DNA from: Candidatus Zymogenus sp.
GTDB taxonomy: Bacteria > Desulfobacterota > Zymogenia > Zymogenales > Zymogenaceae
DNA length: 15,139 nucleotides
Assembly (NCBI GenBank): GCA_030613285.1
Contig: JAUWME010000011.1
Location: 1 to 15,139 of the forward strand
Reading direction: 5' to 3'
The notes below the pieces were generated by a model, which ran no database searches, was not told the DNA's origin, and was given only the letters and a program-made list of their open reading frames with translations. Made by a program: the position numbers and the translations under genes. Below are positions 14,033 to 15,139 of the stretch, piece after piece (within the stretch, counting starts at the first letter, position 1; every line of letters starts with the position of its first letter).

Positions 14033-15139
14033 ATGGCAGTCAATAAATCCGCAGAGACGAGAATGGGCGACACACGGGTGGAGCGTCTGAAATGGGAGAT
14101 TATCAATGCGCCCCAGGAGGTGAGCGTTGAGAGAGCCCGATATTTTACGCGGGCTATGAAAAAAAATTGGGACAAAGATCCCCTGACAAGGTTTAGCATG
14201 GCCACTGCCGATGTCCTCGATAACATCAGTGTGGTAATTCATGACGAGGAGCTTATCGTTGGGGCGAGAACTGAGAAGAAGAAGGGAGCGCCACTCTTTC
14301 CAGAGAATAAATCTATCTGGATAAAGGGTGATCTCGATACTTTTAATATCAGGGTACTGCAAAGAGTGCTAATCACCGAAGCCGAAAAGAAGGAGCTTTT
14401 GGATGACATCATTCCCTTCTGGGAGGGAAAAAGCGTTGAGGTACGTCTGGACGAGGACCTTCCCCCAGACATCCAAGAGGATATGGATAAGTATATCTTT
14501 ACTATGATGCTGGAAATAACCTACGGCATCGGCCACTTTACGATGGATCAACCAAAGGTACTCAAGTTAGGTATTTCTGGGATTATCGATGAAGCAAAGG
14601 CGCTGAAAGAGAAACTCACAGATGATGAGAAGAGTGGTGAAAAGGGTCTCTTTTACGATGCGGTGATTCGCACACTTGAGGCAGTAATTCGGTTTGCCCA
14701 TCGATATTCAAAGAAGGCCGCCGAGATGGCAGAAATCGAGTCCGATCCTGTAAGGCGAGAGGAGCTGAAGATAATTTCTGCAATCTGCCAGAAGGTACCG
14801 GAGCATCCTGCAGAGACTTTCCGCGAGGCGGTGCAGGCTTTCTCTTTTATCCATCTCATTTCACAAATAGAGTCGGGGGGAAACTCAATCTCACTGGGAA
14901 GAATCGATGAGATTTTTAATCCGGATTACGAGGCGGACCAGGCAAAGGGCGACATCAATAGGGACGAGGCGAGGGAGCTTTTAAGCCTCTTGTTTCTCAA
15001 GACAAATGAAATATGGAATATTCTGGAAGAAGCGTTTATCCCAGGGGGGGAAGGCACAGAGGGAAAGACCACCCAGAACGTGGTTGTGGGCGGTGTGGGG
15101 GCAGACGGCAAAGACCAGACTACGGAGCTTTCATACATA
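14033..15139 (+). CDS. Glycyl radical enzyme, pyruvate formate-lyase-like (N-terminal part, runs off the window)
   Basis: The ATG at 14033 follows a perfect AAGGAGG (14021-14027). The frame is open for 369 codons to the right edge. Residues about 12-70 (RVERLKWEIINAPQEVSVER, then ARYFTRAMKKN) match the start of the PFL domain of the PFL2, glycerol dehydratase and choline lyase group. Next come DNISVVIHDEELIVGARTE, DLDTF and IIPFWEGKSV. After about residue 255, PAETFREAVQAFSFIHL, SGGNSISLGRIDE and the TTQNVVVGGVGADGKD-TTELSYI block are typical of the barrel just before the catalytic Cys loop. The Cys and the C-terminal Gly radical loop lie beyond the window, so the reaction cannot be assigned. 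These enzymes are oxygen-sensitive and need a radical-SAM activase, usually adjacent. Full members have roughly 780-850 residues. Confidence 0.92.
   Translation, partial: MAVNKSAETRMGDTRVERLKWEIINAPQEVSVERARYFTRAMKKNWDKDPLTRFSMATADVLDNISVVIHDEELIVGARTEKKKGAPLFPENKSIWIKGDLDTFNIRVLQRVLITEAEKKELLDDIIPFWEGKSVEVRLDEDLPPDIQEDMDKYIFTMMLEITYGIGHFTMDQPKVLKLGISGIIDEAKALKEKLTDDEKSGEKGLFYDAVIRTLEAVIRFAHRYSKKAAEMAEIESDPVRREELKIISAICQKVPEHPAETFREAVQAFSFIHLISQIESGGNSISLGRIDEIFNPDYEADQAKGDINRDEARELLSLLFLKTNEIWNILEEAFIPGGEGTEGKTTQNVVVGGVGADGKDQTTELSYI

Noticed and set aside
1..15139. Defence island, phage or transposon
   Set aside because: No integrase, transposase, phage structural or known defence genes were found. 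The NYN-OST gene alone is not evidence for a defence system.

Overview
The window is about 15.1 kb of moderately AT-rich bacterial DNA. It carries classic Shine-Dalgarno sites (AAGGAGG, GGAGG), TTGACA/TATAAT-like promoters, a Tat substrate, Sec signal peptides and a multi-PAS hybrid histidine kinase. It also carries a glycyl radical enzyme and the remains of a molybdopterin oxidoreductase. Together these suggest a Gram-negative anaerobe with a Desulfobacterota/Deltaproteobacteria-like lifestyle. That placement is inference, because no marker gene is present. All three stop codons end intact genes, so the code looks standard.

Left part (1-5400): the tail of an unrecognised gene comes first, then a decayed molybdopterin oxidoreductase C-terminus (531-1203) with two frameshifts and two nonsense codons. 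Next is a hybrid histidine kinase with six PAS-like sensor domains (1222-4851), split by one in-frame TAA at 2056-2058. A strong two-way terminator (4982-5013) separates it from a convergent glycine-rich RRM RNA-binding protein, which appears to have a leader of about 250 nt.

Middle part (5400-10446): an AT-rich gene-poor stretch holds a degraded repeat-type (beta-helix-like) surface protein fragment. Five same-strand genes follow: an FHA-domain membrane protein with a good internal start, a secreted NTF2-like protein, a Tat-exported TIM-barrel-like protein with DEP and CxCxxC motifs, a small secreted protein, and a NYN-OST/LOTUS ribonuclease-type protein that overlaps it. No family assignment explains them as one known system. 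The first three are spaced like an operon and share an envelope theme.

Right part (10446-15139): a PadR regulator with its own promoter and a possible operator is followed by two NAD(P)-dependent Rossmann enzymes (an extended epimerase/dehydratase type and a classical SDR). A glycyl radical enzyme with its own promoter and an ideal RBS runs off the window end before its catalytic Cys and Gly loops. Intergenic gaps here are rich in short repeats: degenerate ~29-bp units, an inverted/direct repeat cluster that supplies the SDR's RBS, and a 15-bp minisatellite.

The strongest points for a second look are the split kinase and its 390-bp tandem PAS duplication, the internal start in the FHA gene, the long RRM leader, a 12-bp-arm palindrome inside the Tat protein gene, the overlapping secreted-protein/NYN-OST pair, and two decayed gene remnants. 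No clearly new defence or mobile system was seen.
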